A DNA stretch of 64,000 nucleotides from Ardenticatenaceae bacterium (GCA_020634435.1 JACKBS010000015.1:124001-188000), one strand, 5' to 3'. Shown: positions 8,788 to 18,241, counted from the first letter of the stretch. Made by a program: numbers and translations. The notes: generated by a model not told the origin, from the letters alone.

Positions 8788-9975
8788 TTAGATGGGTTCA
8801 GTTACCGGGTCAGGCGGCAGAAAGGTGATTTCCAGCACGCCGTCTTGCAGACTGCCACCACCCGCCCGGCGCTTGGCCAGGACGGTGGGCAAGATCATTT
8901 CCCGTTTAAAGTTGCCAATGGTGATGAACATTTCATCGCCCCGCTTGCGCAGCTTCACATCGCCACCGGTCACAAAGGGCATGGGGAGGCGCATCAGGTA
9001 ACGGCCGTCTTCTTGTTCCACAACCTCCTGCAAAGCACCCCGGTAAAAGACCTCGGCGGGATCAGTCTCGCCAAAACAGTCGTGAGCCAGCTGAGCCAGG
9101 GCCTCAACGCCCACGACCTCATGCGCATAGTACGGGGCGCGCCACAGCGGCAGCGGCTTAAAGTTGTTCTCGATCATCTCCAGGTATTTTGCCTGAAGCT
9201 CGCGCCGTTGGGCGTAAAACGGCCCTTCGCTCGCCGATTCGGGCAGGATGCGGTTGATGATCACGCTGTCAACCGGATAGTTGAACAGGCTCAGGTAGCT
9301 CACCGCGCGTTCCGCCTCGCGCACGACCATTTTTTCTGGCTGGAGCACCACGCGGTAACTGCTGATGTCGGGATTGCTAAGCGTTTCGCGCAGTTCACCC
9401 GTGGCCGCGTCCAATTTTTCTAACGCTTCCAATACTTCGGCTGGACCCTGGAGCAAGCGGCTGGCAAACGGCCGTAACGCATTCACCACCTTGCTCCGCC
9501 CCCGGCTCAGATGCCCCGCATACCAGCGGAACGTGTCCGGCATGGTCAGCAGGCGAATCGTCTCGCCTGTGGGCGCGGCGTCAATAATCACGCGGTCGAA
9601 GTTGCGCTCTTTGGCTTGCTTGTTGATGTGCAGCAGGCTCACAATCTCGTCCATGCCCGGGAAAGCAGATAGCTCATCGGCGACGACGTTGTTCACCTTG
9701 TTGCCATCGCGCAGCATCCCGGAGACAAAATCTTGCAGCGTGCCCCAATAGTTATGAATGTCGGCCACCACGCTAATTTCCTGCGCCCAGAGGTTGGGGG
9801 CCACTTCCACCGGCGTTGGCCCCAAGGGCACATTTAGCGAGTCGGCCAGGCTATGGGCGATGTCCGTGCTGGCAACCAGGGTTTTGTAGCCCATCTCAGC
9901 GGAGCGAACGGCCGTTGCCGCCGCTACCGTCGTCTTGCCCACACCACCTTTGCCCAAATACAAAATAATACGCAT
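8788..9975 (-). CDS. ArsA/Get3-family anion-pump-like ATPase
   Basis: Cytoplasmic P-loop ATPase of the ArsA/TRC40 group, 395 residues. The deviant Walker A GKGGVGKT (residues 8-15) is followed by the switch region STDIAHSLADSL and by VIIDAAPTGETIRLL, both typical of ArsA. The C-terminal 80 residues (GDVKLRKRGDEMFITIGNFKR) look like the Hsp20-like domain attached to many bacterial ArsA homologues. No arsenite metalloregulator or ArsB/ArsC lies nearby, so arsenite export is not supported by context; targeting of membrane proteins or an unknown role is equally possible. The gene runs toward the shared terminator at 8725-8768. Confidence 0.88.
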   Translation of the reverse strand: MRIILYLGKGGVGKTTVAAATAVRSAEMGYKTLVASTDIAHSLADSLNVPLGPTPVEVAPNLWAQEISVVADIHNYWGTLQDFVSGMLRDGNKVNNVVADELSAFPGMDEIVSLLHINKQAKERNFDRVIIDAAPTGETIRLLTMPDTFRWYAGHLSRGRSKVVNALRPFASRLLQGPAEVLEALEKLDAATGELRETLSNPDISSYRVVLQPEKMVVREAERAVSYLSLFNYPVDSVIINRILPESASEGPFYAQRRELQAKYLEMIENNFKPLPLWRAPYYAHEVVGVEALAQLAHDCFGETDPAEVFYRGALQEVVEQEDGRYLMRLPMPFVTGGDVKLRKRGDEMFITIGNFKREMILPTVLAKRRAGGGSLQDGVLEITFLPPDPVTEPI

Positions 9976-10000
9976 AATTTCTTTATCCTTCTTCAGCGTT

Positions 10001-10543
10001 TCAGAGCTGATTCATAATTTTTGTAGCTACCTCTCGCACCTCTGGTTCTTCATCGTTCGAGGCAATATTTTTCACTATTTGCCGCACCTGATCATCAACC
10101 TCATTCATCGTAAGCACTGATTTTACAGCCCAAAGGCGTTCATATTTAAAAACGCTGGTCAAGCCATCAATCACTTTTTCTTTTGCTGATTTTGCCGTAT
10201 ACGGTTCATCCTCAGTAAACCCGCCCATTCGCCGCAGTCGCTCAATCCGTTCTGGAGACGCAACGTACAAAAATGTTGATTCTGTCCAAAAAAGGGTGAC
10301 TAAATCTTCAACGTAGCAGCGCGTTCGGTACAGTTCATTCTTAGCATTGACGTATAGCACATCGTAAGAACCGCCGCGTGAGCGAGACAACAACGGTTTA
10401 TTTGGATGCCAAGAAATATCAATCGCCTCACAATTGCGCTGCTTCAGGTATTGATGAATCCGACGATGGTCGTTTACCAACAACAAATATCTAATTGGCA
10501 ACATCACCAGAGAAAAGGCGAGAAGCAGAAAGAGTTTGCTCAC
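10001..10543 (-). CDS. Hypothetical protein with N-terminal membrane helix
   Basis: 180 residues, no family recognised. An N-terminal hydrophobic helix (KLFLLLAFSLVMLPIRYLLLV) could anchor it, followed by a soluble part with a possible beta-rich centre (SYDVLYVNAKNELYRTRCYVE) and a helical, HEAT-like C-terminus (VDDQVRQIVKNIASNDEEPEVREVATKIM). It sits 25 bases upstream of the ArsA-like gene on the same strand, so they may be co-expressed. Lower GC than its neighbours and no palindrome octamer inside suggest either a recently gained or weakly constrained gene. Confidence 0.7.
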   Translation of the reverse strand: MSKLFLLLAFSLVMLPIRYLLLVNDHRRIHQYLKQRNCEAIDISWHPNKPLLSRSRGGSYDVLYVNAKNELYRTRCYVEDLVTLFWTESTFLYVASPERIERLRRMGGFTEDEPYTAKSAKEKVIDGLTSVFKYERLWAVKSVLTMNEVDDQVRQIVKNIASNDEEPEVREVATKIMNQL

Positions 10544-10611
10544 AAAAAATCCTTTTGGCGTGTGATATGTTCAATTATACGTCAGTTTGGGGAGGGGGTT
10601 GCAAGGGGTGA

Positions 10612-10680
10612 GTGGCAGGTTGCAAGTTGCAGGTTGCAAGCGACTTACACACTTGCAACCTGCAACCTGCATACTTGTAA
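10612..10680. repeat. Intergenic inverted repeats of the TTGCAAG/CAACCTG family
   Basis: Direct copies of GGTTGCAAGTTGCA on the left face reverse copies CTTGCAACCTGCAACCTGCA on the right, allowing a long imperfect hairpin. A related block lies at 23078-23150. Confidence 0.8.
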
Positions 10681-10681
10681 C

Positions 10682-12334
10682 TTATTTACTCAATTCCAGC
10701 GTGAGGTAAATGGAGTCGGGATCTTCCGCAGTGAATTCCAAAAAGCCTTCAGTGTTGTAATACCCGGTCATTCCGGCCACGCCGGGGTATTCCACGCCGC
10801 GTTCCAGCGGCTCAGGCAGGAAGAAGTACCCTTTCTGATCCGTCTCGGCAAAGGCGTAGATCTCGGCGTCGGTAGGATTGTCCAGCCAGGCATCCAGGTC
10901 TGTACCCGGCTGCAAGATGAAGATGACGGCCCCGCTAAGCGGTTTGCCGCTGTCGGCATCCAGAATTTCACCTTCGACGACCACGCCATCTTTGTTGTTG
11001 TTGGTTGTCGTCGTCGTGTTGGAATTGCCGCTGCCAACGGCCGTTTCCGCCACACCCACAAACTCCATCTCATTCCCGGCGTAAATTTCTACCGCATAAT
11101 TTCCGTTGGGAATGGGATCGCCATAGTTGTGGAAGTAAAACGGCGTGCAGTCACCAGAATTGCCTTCATCCCACTCAAACACCACCGTGCTAAGCAGTTC
11201 ATCGTCTAACCACCAGGCGGCGACCACCTGCTCACCATCCACCAAGCCGCTGTACTCAAAGATGGCCACGGCCAGTGTGGTATTGCTGGGATAGCTTTGC
11301 CGGGTGCCAATGGCACACCCATCAGCATCGCTAAAATCATCGGCCCAGGTGACATAGTTGAACGTTTCCTGGCCCGTGCCCGCGATGACGTAGGGGCTTT
11401 CATACTGCTTGCTGGCGGCAGCCGCTTCAATCAACGGCAGGGCGTAGTTGATGGCCCGCAGCCGGTTAATCGCCCCGCCAATTGCCTCTTGCCCAAACGA
11501 GGGTACACCGATGATCTGGCCCATGGCGTTGACACCTAGCCCGCCAGAGTTTCCGGGCGAGATAGTCGCATCGGTTTTGATCCAGGCCCGATCGCCTACC
11601 CGATTTTGGCTCTCAAAACCGGCCACGTTACCACGGGTAAAGGTGATTGTTTGGCCACCTGCCCCTGGATAGCCCAGAATGCGGATTTCATCGCCCAGGC
11701 TGATGGTGTTCGAGTCGCCAATCTCCACAAAAGGCAGGTCGAGCGTGGTTGTGTCCAGTGCATTGCCATCAGCATCGGCCGTCACTTTGATCACCGCCAG
11801 GTCTAGTGACCCATCGGCGGCGGCCAGTTCGGCCACGTAGGTTTCGGTGGGCGGCAAATCGGCCGAGGCACTGAGTGCCACGACCAACTGGTCCGGCTCT
11901 TCACCAAACAGCAAATCCGGGTCGTTGTACAGCATGGCCAGGCCCGGCGAGAGTGGGGCCGCCACATGGGCGTTGGTCAAAATCACGCCATCCGGCGAGA
12001 CAATCGTGCCAGAGCCTGTCCAAATGGTTTGGAGACGGCCGTTTATCACCTGTTTGGCAAAAATTTGTACCGTCGCCGCCTGCAACCGCTCGATGGGAGC
12101 CGGCTCACCACTTGGCTCAACTTCCGGTTCGGGGGTTGGCTCAGCGGCGATGGGGGTTGCTTCCGGCACATCGGTCGGTTCAGGCTCTTCCTCCTCCTCA
12201 TTGTCCCGATCGCGTGACCGCGGCGTGGGCGTTGCTTCCAACGCCTGGCCCAGCTGGCAGGCAAAAGAGGTGAAGGAAAACAGTATCAATAGAAAGAAGA
12301 TCAGTAGTAAAGGGGAGTGTTGGATTCGTTTCAT
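10682..12334 (-). CDS. Lipoprotein trypsin-like serine protease (S1C, DegP-like catalytic domain, no PDZ)
   Basis: Secreted chymotrypsin-fold protease of 550 residues. A signal peptide ends in a lipobox-like TSFAC, followed by a low-complexity Pro/Glu linker (about residues 30-80). The catalytic domain shows His in LTNAHVA, Asp in SLDLAVIKV and Ser in SPGNSGGLG, the triad of HtrA-type proteases. In place of PDZ domains the C-terminal 250 residues contain an unassigned domain and a carboxypeptidase-regulatory-like (CnaB/transthyretin-type) module starting VVEGEILDADSGKPLSGAV. It probably acts outside the membrane in protein quality control. Two minus-strand genes lie immediately upstream with gaps of 3 and 1 bases, indicating an operon. 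Confidence 0.88.
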   Translation of the reverse strand: MKRIQHSPLLLIFFLLILFSFTSFACQLGQALEATPTPRSRDRDNEEEEEPEPTDVPEATPIAAEPTPEPEVEPSGEPAPIERLQAATVQIFAKQVINGRLQTIWTGSGTIVSPDGVILTNAHVAAPLSPGLAMLYNDPDLLFGEEPDQLVVALSASADLPPTETYVAELAAADGSLDLAVIKVTADADGNALDTTTLDLPFVEIGDSNTISLGDEIRILGYPGAGGQTITFTRGNVAGFESQNRVGDRAWIKTDATISPGNSGGLGVNAMGQIIGVPSFGQEAIGGAINRLRAINYALPLIEAAAASKQYESPYVIAGTGQETFNYVTWADDFSDADGCAIGTRQSYPSNTTLAVAIFEYSGLVDGEQVVAAWWLDDELLSTVVFEWDEGNSGDCTPFYFHNYGDPIPNGNYAVEIYAGNEMEFVGVAETAVGSGNSNTTTTTNNNKDGVVVEGEILDADSGKPLSGAVIFILQPGTDLDAWLDNPTDAEIYAFAETDQKGYFFLPEPLERGVEYPGVAGMTGYYNTEGFLEFTAEDPDSIYLTLELSK

Positions 12335-12337
12335 TCC

Positions 12338-12910
12338 TTACTCTCCTGGATTGTAGGTAACAGATTGAACAAATTGTTGAAAAGCGGGCAGCGCATCGGC
12401 AAAGTGTTCGCTGTTGGCTTCCAGCGACAGCACCATGACCCGGTCGGCCTGAACAAAGTAGTAGTCTAGCCCTTCAACCGCATGCGGCACGCCCGGCGAA
12501 TCGAGATCGACGCGGGCAAAGCTGACTTTGTAGCCATCCTGCCCGGCAAAAACGATCGGTTCGGCCGTCAAAACACGGAAGGTGTCGTCCAGACGGCCGC
12601 GGGTCAGATTGCGATTCTCGGCCACCACATCCAGCGCATCGCTGGCTTGAACCAGGCTCACGCGATACAGCTCGTCCAGCGCCAGCGGATTGCGCGCCAG
12701 GAAGACAAACTCGCCCGCGCCTTCCTGCACCAGCCAGCCATCGGGGATTTCGGCCGTAAAGCCAGCCTGTTCGATGGGGCGGGTGGCGTTTTGAACGGCC
12801 GTTTTCACCTGCCAGCCAATGATTAAACTAAGCAGCAGCAGCACAACCGTAAGCAAGGCCGAGCGCCGCTCATGGGCCAACCGCTCTTGGGGAACCGTGA
12901 GTGGGGTCAT
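12338..12910 (-). CDS. Membrane-anchored extracytoplasmic protein (unrecognised)
   Basis: 190 residues with one N-terminal membrane helix (ALLTVVLLLLSLIIGWQV) and a PsbP-like alpha/beta outer domain (FTAEIPDGWLVQEGAGEFVFLARNP), which resembles small domains that often sit beside proteases. No function is assigned. The start at 12910 is fixed by GGAGGTG located 6 bases upstream; longer readings would overlap the previous gene. It lies between a PrsW-like protein and the lipoprotein protease in what looks like a three-gene operon, so a role with these proteases is an inference from context. Confidence 0.75.
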   Translation of the reverse strand: MTPLTVPQERLAHERRSALLTVVLLLLSLIIGWQVKTAVQNATRPIEQAGFTAEIPDGWLVQEGAGEFVFLARNPLALDELYRVSLVQASDALDVVAENRNLTRGRLDDTFRVLTAEPIVFAGQDGYKVSFARVDLDSPGVPHAVEGLDYYFVQADRVMVLSLEANSEHFADALPAFQQFVQSVTYNPGE

Positions 12911-12911
12911 A

Positions 12912-13754
12912 TTAATCACCTCCATGCACGGCCAAATCGTGCTGAATGGAGCGGGAGAGGAACCAGGTAATAACACCAGCCAGCACCGCAGCCAGCAGCA
13001 AGCCCAGCCAGGTATTGGCTGTACCCAGGCTACCCTGGCTAAGATTGCCCCGCAAGAAGTAAAACAGGCTGTTGAGAGCAGCAGCCACCGTTAGCCCAAG
13101 CGGCATCCACCAGATCGGCCGTTTTTCAAACTTCATCCGGCCCAAGAAGTAGCCCACCACCCCGGCAAAACTAGCCTGAGCCAGCGTGGTCAGCACCATG
13201 CGAATTGCCCCAGAGCCAAGGTCTACGCCACCAGAACTCACCACAAAGTTGATGTTGAGCACCAGAGCATACCCAACGGCAACGGCCGTTGTGTAAATAA
13301 TGCCGTCAACAGATTCATCAAACTCAGCCGACTGGTACACGGTAAAGCGAACGGCCGCATATTTCAGAAACTCCTGCGCCATACCCACAATCAAAAAGCC
13401 GCCCAACAGCTGCGCCCAGGCGGGGCTACCATTAAGCCAATTGGGCACGTCGAACAGGCCATCAATCATGGGCACGCCTACGGCACTGGCTAACAGTGAC
13501 CCTAAAATCACCATTTGCAGCACCAGGTGCTTGGGCTCCGGTTCCAGTCGGTCGCGCCGGTAAAAGAAGGCCAACCAGACCACCGCAGGCACCAAAGCCA
13601 TGAATACGCCAGTGATCACCAGAGTTGTGGGAGTAAATTGGGGTTTAAGCCATGTATCGAGGCCAAAAATGGCCAGGACAAACACAATGAGAAGCACAAT
13701 AGAGGCAAAATCTGCCTGCCAAAGGCCACTGCGCTGCCGCCAGGGTCCATTCAT
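12912..13754 (-). CDS. PrsW-like intramembrane protease homologue
   Basis: About 280 residues with eight or so membrane helices. The PrsW signature is visible as FYRRDRLEPEPKHL between helices, the glutamate motif in GMAQEFLKYAAV (one glutamate fewer than the EE form at 5157-6151) and DESVDGIIYTTAVAVGYALVLN. The reading frame is open to 13889, but AGGAGGTGG 5 bases before the ATG at 13754 sets the start. It is divergent from the secreted protein at 14007 and starts a three-gene operon with a small outer-domain protein and an S1C protease, which suggests regulated proteolysis at the membrane. Confidence 0.82.
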   Translation of the reverse strand: MNGPWRQRSGLWQADFASIVLLIVFVLAIFGLDTWLKPQFTPTTLVITGVFMALVPAVVWLAFFYRRDRLEPEPKHLVLQMVILGSLLASAVGVPMIDGLFDVPNWLNGSPAWAQLLGGFLIVGMAQEFLKYAAVRFTVYQSAEFDESVDGIIYTTAVAVGYALVLNINFVVSSGGVDLGSGAIRMVLTTLAQASFAGVVGYFLGRMKFEKRPIWWMPLGLTVAAALNSLFYFLRGNLSQGSLGTANTWLGLLLAAVLAGVITWFLSRSIQHDLAVHGGD

Positions 13755-13896
13755 ATAGCCACCTCCTAGTTTTGATTTGTTGTCGCCTGCCATCATTGTC
13801 GTTGGAACGGCCGTTGGCGTCAACCATGTTTTTAGTTTACAGGCCGAACGATCACAAATCGATCGTGCAGTATGACAAACGCCTGACAAACGTCAA

Positions 13897-13924
13897 TTGT
13901 CCACGCAAAGATTAATTCTATAAT
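13897..13924 (+). promoter_or_regulatory. Sigma70-type promoter upstream of secreted repeat protein
   Basis: TTGTCC at 13897-13902 and TATAAT at 13919-13924, separated by 16 bases, lie about 80 bases before the start at 14007. Confidence 0.55.
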
Positions 13925-14006
13925 TTCGCTTGTGTCCGGCGTTTCTAACCAGTTGCAAGGGAAACGGCCGAATTTTACCCATCTCTCTCACAAAAGGATG
14001 CCAATC

Positions 14007-15968
14007 GTGAAACGTATTTTCCTCCTGTTTGTTGGTTTCTCAGTCTCGTTTTTCCTCATTCTTGTCTCTGGATTTGGCCAGGCCACGGCGGGAACAAGCA
14101 ATCCGCTCACCGTTGAACTGCTCTCCTCCCACAGCCAAACATCAGCCGATACATCATTTAACAATTATGGGTACGGGCTGGTTGCCGGAGTCAACTCCGC
14201 CCATGTTTATTGGCAAGAAAGCGGCAATGGCGCAGAAGGAGCCGACCTTTTTTACCGACAGCTTCCGGGCGGCAACACGGTTCGGCTCTCAGATCCGGCA
14301 TTATCGGAAGGAGATGTGGACATTGTGTGGTTCGATACGGCCGTAGGCCAGGACAACACCTTCCACATTGCCTGGCTGGAAACCGGTTCCGCCACCGAAG
14401 CCTATGATCTCTTCTACTGGAGTGCTGCCACAGGCACGCTACTTTTAACCGATCGCACCCAAACCGAAGGGTACGTCGAGCCCGCTTTTGGCACCCTCAC
14501 GTTGCTATTAGATGCAAACGACAAAGCCCACATCATCTGGTTTGAAGAAACCAATACTGCCGAAGGGAGCGACCTCTTTTATTGGAGCCTGACAACAGAA
14601 ACGGTTTTACTCACCGACCATAGCCAAACCGAAGGATCGGGTGTTGGTTCGGGACCAAACAAGCTCGTCCTGGATGACAACGGCACCGCGCATGTCACCT
14701 GGGGTGAATATGGCACAGACGGGGTTACTGCCAAATATTTTTATTGGAATCCCTCTTTGTCATCACCGGTAAATCTCCCCAGCATTCGTTCATTTATCGT
14801 TGCTGACAACGTCGCCCATATCATCTGGCAATCAGCTACCGAGGGGCCTATCGTCTACTGGAACTCTACTACACAAACAGCGCAACCGATCCCTTCATCG
14901 GCCGATACACCGGGCGGTATCATTAACACGGGAGGCCTAATGGAGGATTCAACCGGGGTAGTCCACATTTTTTGGGTCAAGGGTATTGCCGGCGTTTGCC
15001 TGGCCCATTGGGATACTGCTGGCCAAACAACCGAAGATCTGGTAACTGGCACTCAGTGTTATCCATTCTGGAACGTATTTCTCGATAGCTCCGATAATTT
15101 CCATACTATCGTTGTCGATCAGCCCACGTCTGCTCTCCGATTTCGCTATTGGAACGAGAAGCTTACCACACCGGTCACAATCCCAATAGGAAGCTCAATT
15201 AGTCAGGGCAAATTAATGGGCATCGAAGGCACCAACGAGGTTCATGTTACCTGGATCGAAACCGTTGGCAGCGACGACAACTATTACCACTGGGACAACA
15301 TCTCCCAAAATGCTACCAATCTCAGCACGTTGGCAGGCGCAGACACCCACATCAGCAGCTCAGGAATTCAGGTACTGCCAAGCAGCAACAGCGAACTGTA
15401 TATGCTATGGTCTGAGGGCATTAATGGCACCGGCACGTTCCACAATCTTTACTGGAACTCCCTGACTAACACAACCACTGACCTGTTCACCGATCTGGGC
15501 ATTAGTTCCATAAACTCTGGTTTTGATCCGATGATTGTCAATTTCTTGCCCAATGGAGAACCCTATACGGTCTGGCCAGGCACACCAACCAGCGGACCTG
15601 AAGGGCTTTATCTATGGGATAGCAGCCAGGATACAGTGCATCTGGCTGGCGAAAGTGTTCCGTGTTCGGCCCTAGGCAAGTACTTTAGCAGTGGCGCCGA
15701 TTCGGCAGGAAACATCTACGTTGCGTGGCAAGATGAGGGCACAAAAACCAACTATCTTTGGAGCCAGGCGAGTGGTCAGATCAACCTCAGCCAGACTACG
15801 GCCACAGAAACAGCCTGCGATCCACCTCTGGTAGTCATGAGCGACAACAGCCGTCTTTTTGCTATGTGGATTGAAGAAAGCGATGTAGCCGATGAGGGCC
15901 TGGACGTTTATGGCGGCTGGTCGGAATTGCCTGGCTTTGACATTTACTTGCCAATGATTACCCGGTAG
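14007..15968 (+). CDS. Secreted propeller-like repeat protein with YLPMITR tail
   Basis: About 653 residues, exported by an N-terminal signal (KRIFLLFVGFSVSFFLIL). The body consists of about a dozen 50-55 residue repeats with recurring units like HIIWFEE, ADLFYW and LLTDHSQTEG, consistent with one or two beta-propellers resembling sialidase/BNR-type folds. No catalytic residues were recognised. The C-terminus DIYLPMITR matches the Y-L-P tail seen in other secreted proteins here. The open frame starts at 13932, but by analogy with the next gene I take the GTG at 14007, which is 9 bases from AAAAGG, in preference to the ATG at 13998 that abuts this site. Confidence 0.75.
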   Translation: MKRIFLLFVGFSVSFFLILVSGFGQATAGTSNPLTVELLSSHSQTSADTSFNNYGYGLVAGVNSAHVYWQESGNGAEGADLFYRQLPGGNTVRLSDPALSEGDVDIVWFDTAVGQDNTFHIAWLETGSATEAYDLFYWSAATGTLLLTDRTQTEGYVEPAFGTLTLLLDANDKAHIIWFEETNTAEGSDLFYWSLTTETVLLTDHSQTEGSGVGSGPNKLVLDDNGTAHVTWGEYGTDGVTAKYFYWNPSLSSPVNLPSIRSFIVADNVAHIIWQSATEGPIVYWNSTTQTAQPIPSSADTPGGIINTGGLMEDSTGVVHIFWVKGIAGVCLAHWDTAGQTTEDLVTGTQCYPFWNVFLDSSDNFHTIVVDQPTSALRFRYWNEKLTTPVTIPIGSSISQGKLMGIEGTNEVHVTWIETVGSDDNYYHWDNISQNATNLSTLAGADTHISSSGIQVLPSSNSELYMLWSEGINGTGTFHNLYWNSLTNTTTDLFTDLGISSINSGFDPMIVNFLPNGEPYTVWPGTPTSGPEGLYLWDSSQDTVHLAGESVPCSALGKYFSSGADSAGNIYVAWQDEGTKTNYLWSQASGQINLSQTTATETACDPPLVVMSDNSRLFAMWIEESDVADEGLDVYGGWSELPGFDIYLPMITR

Positions 15969-16018
15969 ACGGCCGTTCATCACAATTTGTCATCACTATA
16001 AAAACACAGGAGAGGATC

Positions 16019-18214
16019 GTGAAATTTTCAAGATTGTTTTTAGCAATTGCAGTTCCAGTCGCCGGGCTATGGTTGTTCCTGGCCACTTTACAAATTAAAG
16101 CCAGCCCGAATGCCACTTTCACCGTCAACAGCACGGTTGATGCTGTGGATGTGAATCCGGGGGATGGGGTGTGTGAAACGGCCGTAGCTGGGCAGTGTAC
16201 ATTAAGAGCGGCCGTTATGGAAGCCAACGCTTTAAGCGGAAAAGATTCTATTCTGCTGCCTTCAGGCACATTCAGCTTTTCAATTGCTGGTTCAAATGAA
16301 AATGCCGCATTGTCGGGCGATTTAGACATCCTTGAAGATTTATCCATCACAGGGAATGGAGTCACAACTACCAAAATTGATGGGAATCGGCTTGACCGTG
16401 TCTTCCAAAACTTCTCTGGCGTGGTATTGAGCCTTTCCAACCTAACGGTACAGAATGGGTATATAGCCTCTCCTGGCACACCAGGTGGAGGAATTTCAAA
16501 TGCAGGGACACTTATAATTGATAATAGTGCCGTCTTTAGCAACACAACCTACACAACGCCAGCCCATGGTGGAGGCATTTATAGCAGCGGCATTTTGACC
16601 ATCACAGAGTCAACAGTCGAAAAAAACTTAGCCCAATATTCAAATGGGGGAGGCGTTTACAGCACTGGTCAACTGTACATTGCCAACAGCACATTTAACG
16701 ATAATAGCATCCAATTAGGAGTGAATTTCGGTGGATCTCTCATGAGCACGGGAACCGCCGACATCCAAAATTCCACTTTCAGCGAAAACGGTCAAATGAT
16801 TAACGCCGGAACGATGACAATTCAAAGCAGCACGTTTTATAACGAAAAAGTGGATGGTTTTAGCGGTTCTGTCATGACCATTACCCACACAATCATCGCC
16901 AGTGACATCGCGTGTGATGGCGGCGGTACTTTTATTTCGGGTGGCTATAACCTGGAAGAAAGTAATCACTGTGGCTTTAATGAATCAGGTGATCTAATCA
17001 ATACGCCATCTTTATTAGGTCCTTTGGCTGACAACGGAGGTGCCACAAAAACACATGCTCCCCTGGCAGGTAGCAAAGTCATTGATGGTGGCAGTAATAT
17101 ACTCTGCCCATCAACTGATCAACGTGGCTTTACCCGCCCGATTGATGGCAACAATGATTCCAGTGCTATCTGTGATATTGGGGCGGTTGAATATAATGGA
17201 GAAACACCCCCAACAATAACTTTTGCGGTGAACTCTACAGATGATCAGAGCGATGTAAATCCTGGTGATATGGTTTGCGAAACGGCCGTTGGCAATAACA
17301 AGTGCACATTGCGTGCTGCAATCCAGGAAGGAAATCAACATCTAGGATTCCCCATTTCGGTTTTGGTGCCTGCGGGTACCTATTCTTTAACCACTAACTT
17401 GATGGTTACCAACAGCCTAAACATTATCGGAAGCGATCCCAATGAGGTTTTCATTATTCAAACAGACGTTGGTTATGTGATAAGGACGGATTACCCTGGT
17501 CTATTGCCTATGTCAATCGCTAATGTCACTTTAGAAAGTACATCCAACATGTTTGGTGGTGTAGGCGACATCATTCGGCATGATGCAGGAACTTTAGAAG
17601 TCTTTAACACAAACGTTTACTATGCAAAATATGGAACCATGAACGATGGTGTTGGGATACATAACTTTGATGAGATGCATATAAAAAGTAGTGCGATAGC
17701 TTTCAACAGCCGAAACATTATCAACTACGGCAATCTAACTGTTGAAAATAGCACAATATACAGCTCAACCTTTGGCGGGATCATTCACAACAATGGCACG
17801 CTAACAGTGACAAACAGTACATTCTCACAAAGTGGTATAGCGAACTTAGCCAATAATGTGGCCGTCGTGAACAATATTTTGGATGGTTGCAGTGGCAATC
17901 CAATTGTTTCTTTAGGCAATAACATCGACAGCGGTACCTCTTGCAATTTGAGTAACAGCGGGGATCTAAGTAATACAAATCCTTTGCTGGGAGATTTTAT
18001 AACCACTTATGGTACAGCTAGCTTTGACTTGCTGTCGAACAGCCCAGCCATTGATGCCGGCAGTAATGAGAGTTGCCTAAACACAGATCAGCGCAAGGCA
18101 GTACGGCCGTTTGATGGTAACGATAACGGTACAGCCATCTGCGATATTGGTTCTGTGGAGTACGGATCACAACCAATTCAATATGTGTATCTTCCACTCG
18201 CTGTAAAGCCATAA
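16019..18214 (+). CDS. Secreted double CSLREA / beta-helix / anchor-Q protein
   Basis: 731-residue exported protein built from two tandem modules. Each begins with a CSLREA-type domain (TFTVNSTVDAVDVNPGDGVC at about 35 and TFAVNSTDDQSDVNPGDMVC at about 400), continues with a right-handed parallel beta-helix rich in N-S-T-F turns, and ends with a choice-of-anchor-Q-like motif (LADNGGATKTHAPLAGSKVIDGG; SPAIDAGSNESCLNTDQR). It ends in YVYLPLAVKP, the Y-L-P tail. Proteins of this kind are surface or extracellular adhesins or polysaccharide-binding proteins, with function rarely known. The GTG start follows AGGAGAGG closely. The previous gene stops 50 bases upstream, so the two may be co-transcribed. 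Confidence 0.85.
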   Translation: MKFSRLFLAIAVPVAGLWLFLATLQIKASPNATFTVNSTVDAVDVNPGDGVCETAVAGQCTLRAAVMEANALSGKDSILLPSGTFSFSIAGSNENAALSGDLDILEDLSITGNGVTTTKIDGNRLDRVFQNFSGVVLSLSNLTVQNGYIASPGTPGGGISNAGTLIIDNSAVFSNTTYTTPAHGGGIYSSGILTITESTVEKNLAQYSNGGGVYSTGQLYIANSTFNDNSIQLGVNFGGSLMSTGTADIQNSTFSENGQMINAGTMTIQSSTFYNEKVDGFSGSVMTITHTIIASDIACDGGGTFISGGYNLEESNHCGFNESGDLINTPSLLGPLADNGGATKTHAPLAGSKVIDGGSNILCPSTDQRGFTRPIDGNNDSSAICDIGAVEYNGETPPTITFAVNSTDDQSDVNPGDMVCETAVGNNKCTLRAAIQEGNQHLGFPISVLVPAGTYSLTTNLMVTNSLNIIGSDPNEVFIIQTDVGYVIRTDYPGLLPMSIANVTLESTSNMFGGVGDIIRHDAGTLEVFNTNVYYAKYGTMNDGVGIHNFDEMHIKSSAIAFNSRNIINYGNLTVENSTIYSSTFGGIIHNNGTLTVTNSTFSQSGIANLANNVAVVNNILDGCSGNPIVSLGNNIDSGTSCNLSNSGDLSNTNPLLGDFITTYGTASFDLLSNSPAIDAGSNESCLNTDQRKAVRPFDGNDNGTAICDIGSVEYGSQPIQYVYLPLAVKP

Positions 18215-18218
18215 CAAA

Positions 18219-18241
18219 AACGCGCCCAAATAAGGCGCGTT
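18219..18241. terminator. Hairpin terminator between convergent genes
   Basis: Perfect 8-bp arms AACGCGCC and GGCGCGTT with a 7-base loop. The U-tract is better for the minus-strand gene (complement of AACAAAAACG) than for the plus strand. Confidence 0.8.

Noticed and set aside
8788..9975. Arsenic resistance operon
   Set aside because: Only an ArsA-like ATPase is present; arsB, arsC, arsR and arsD are missing nearby.
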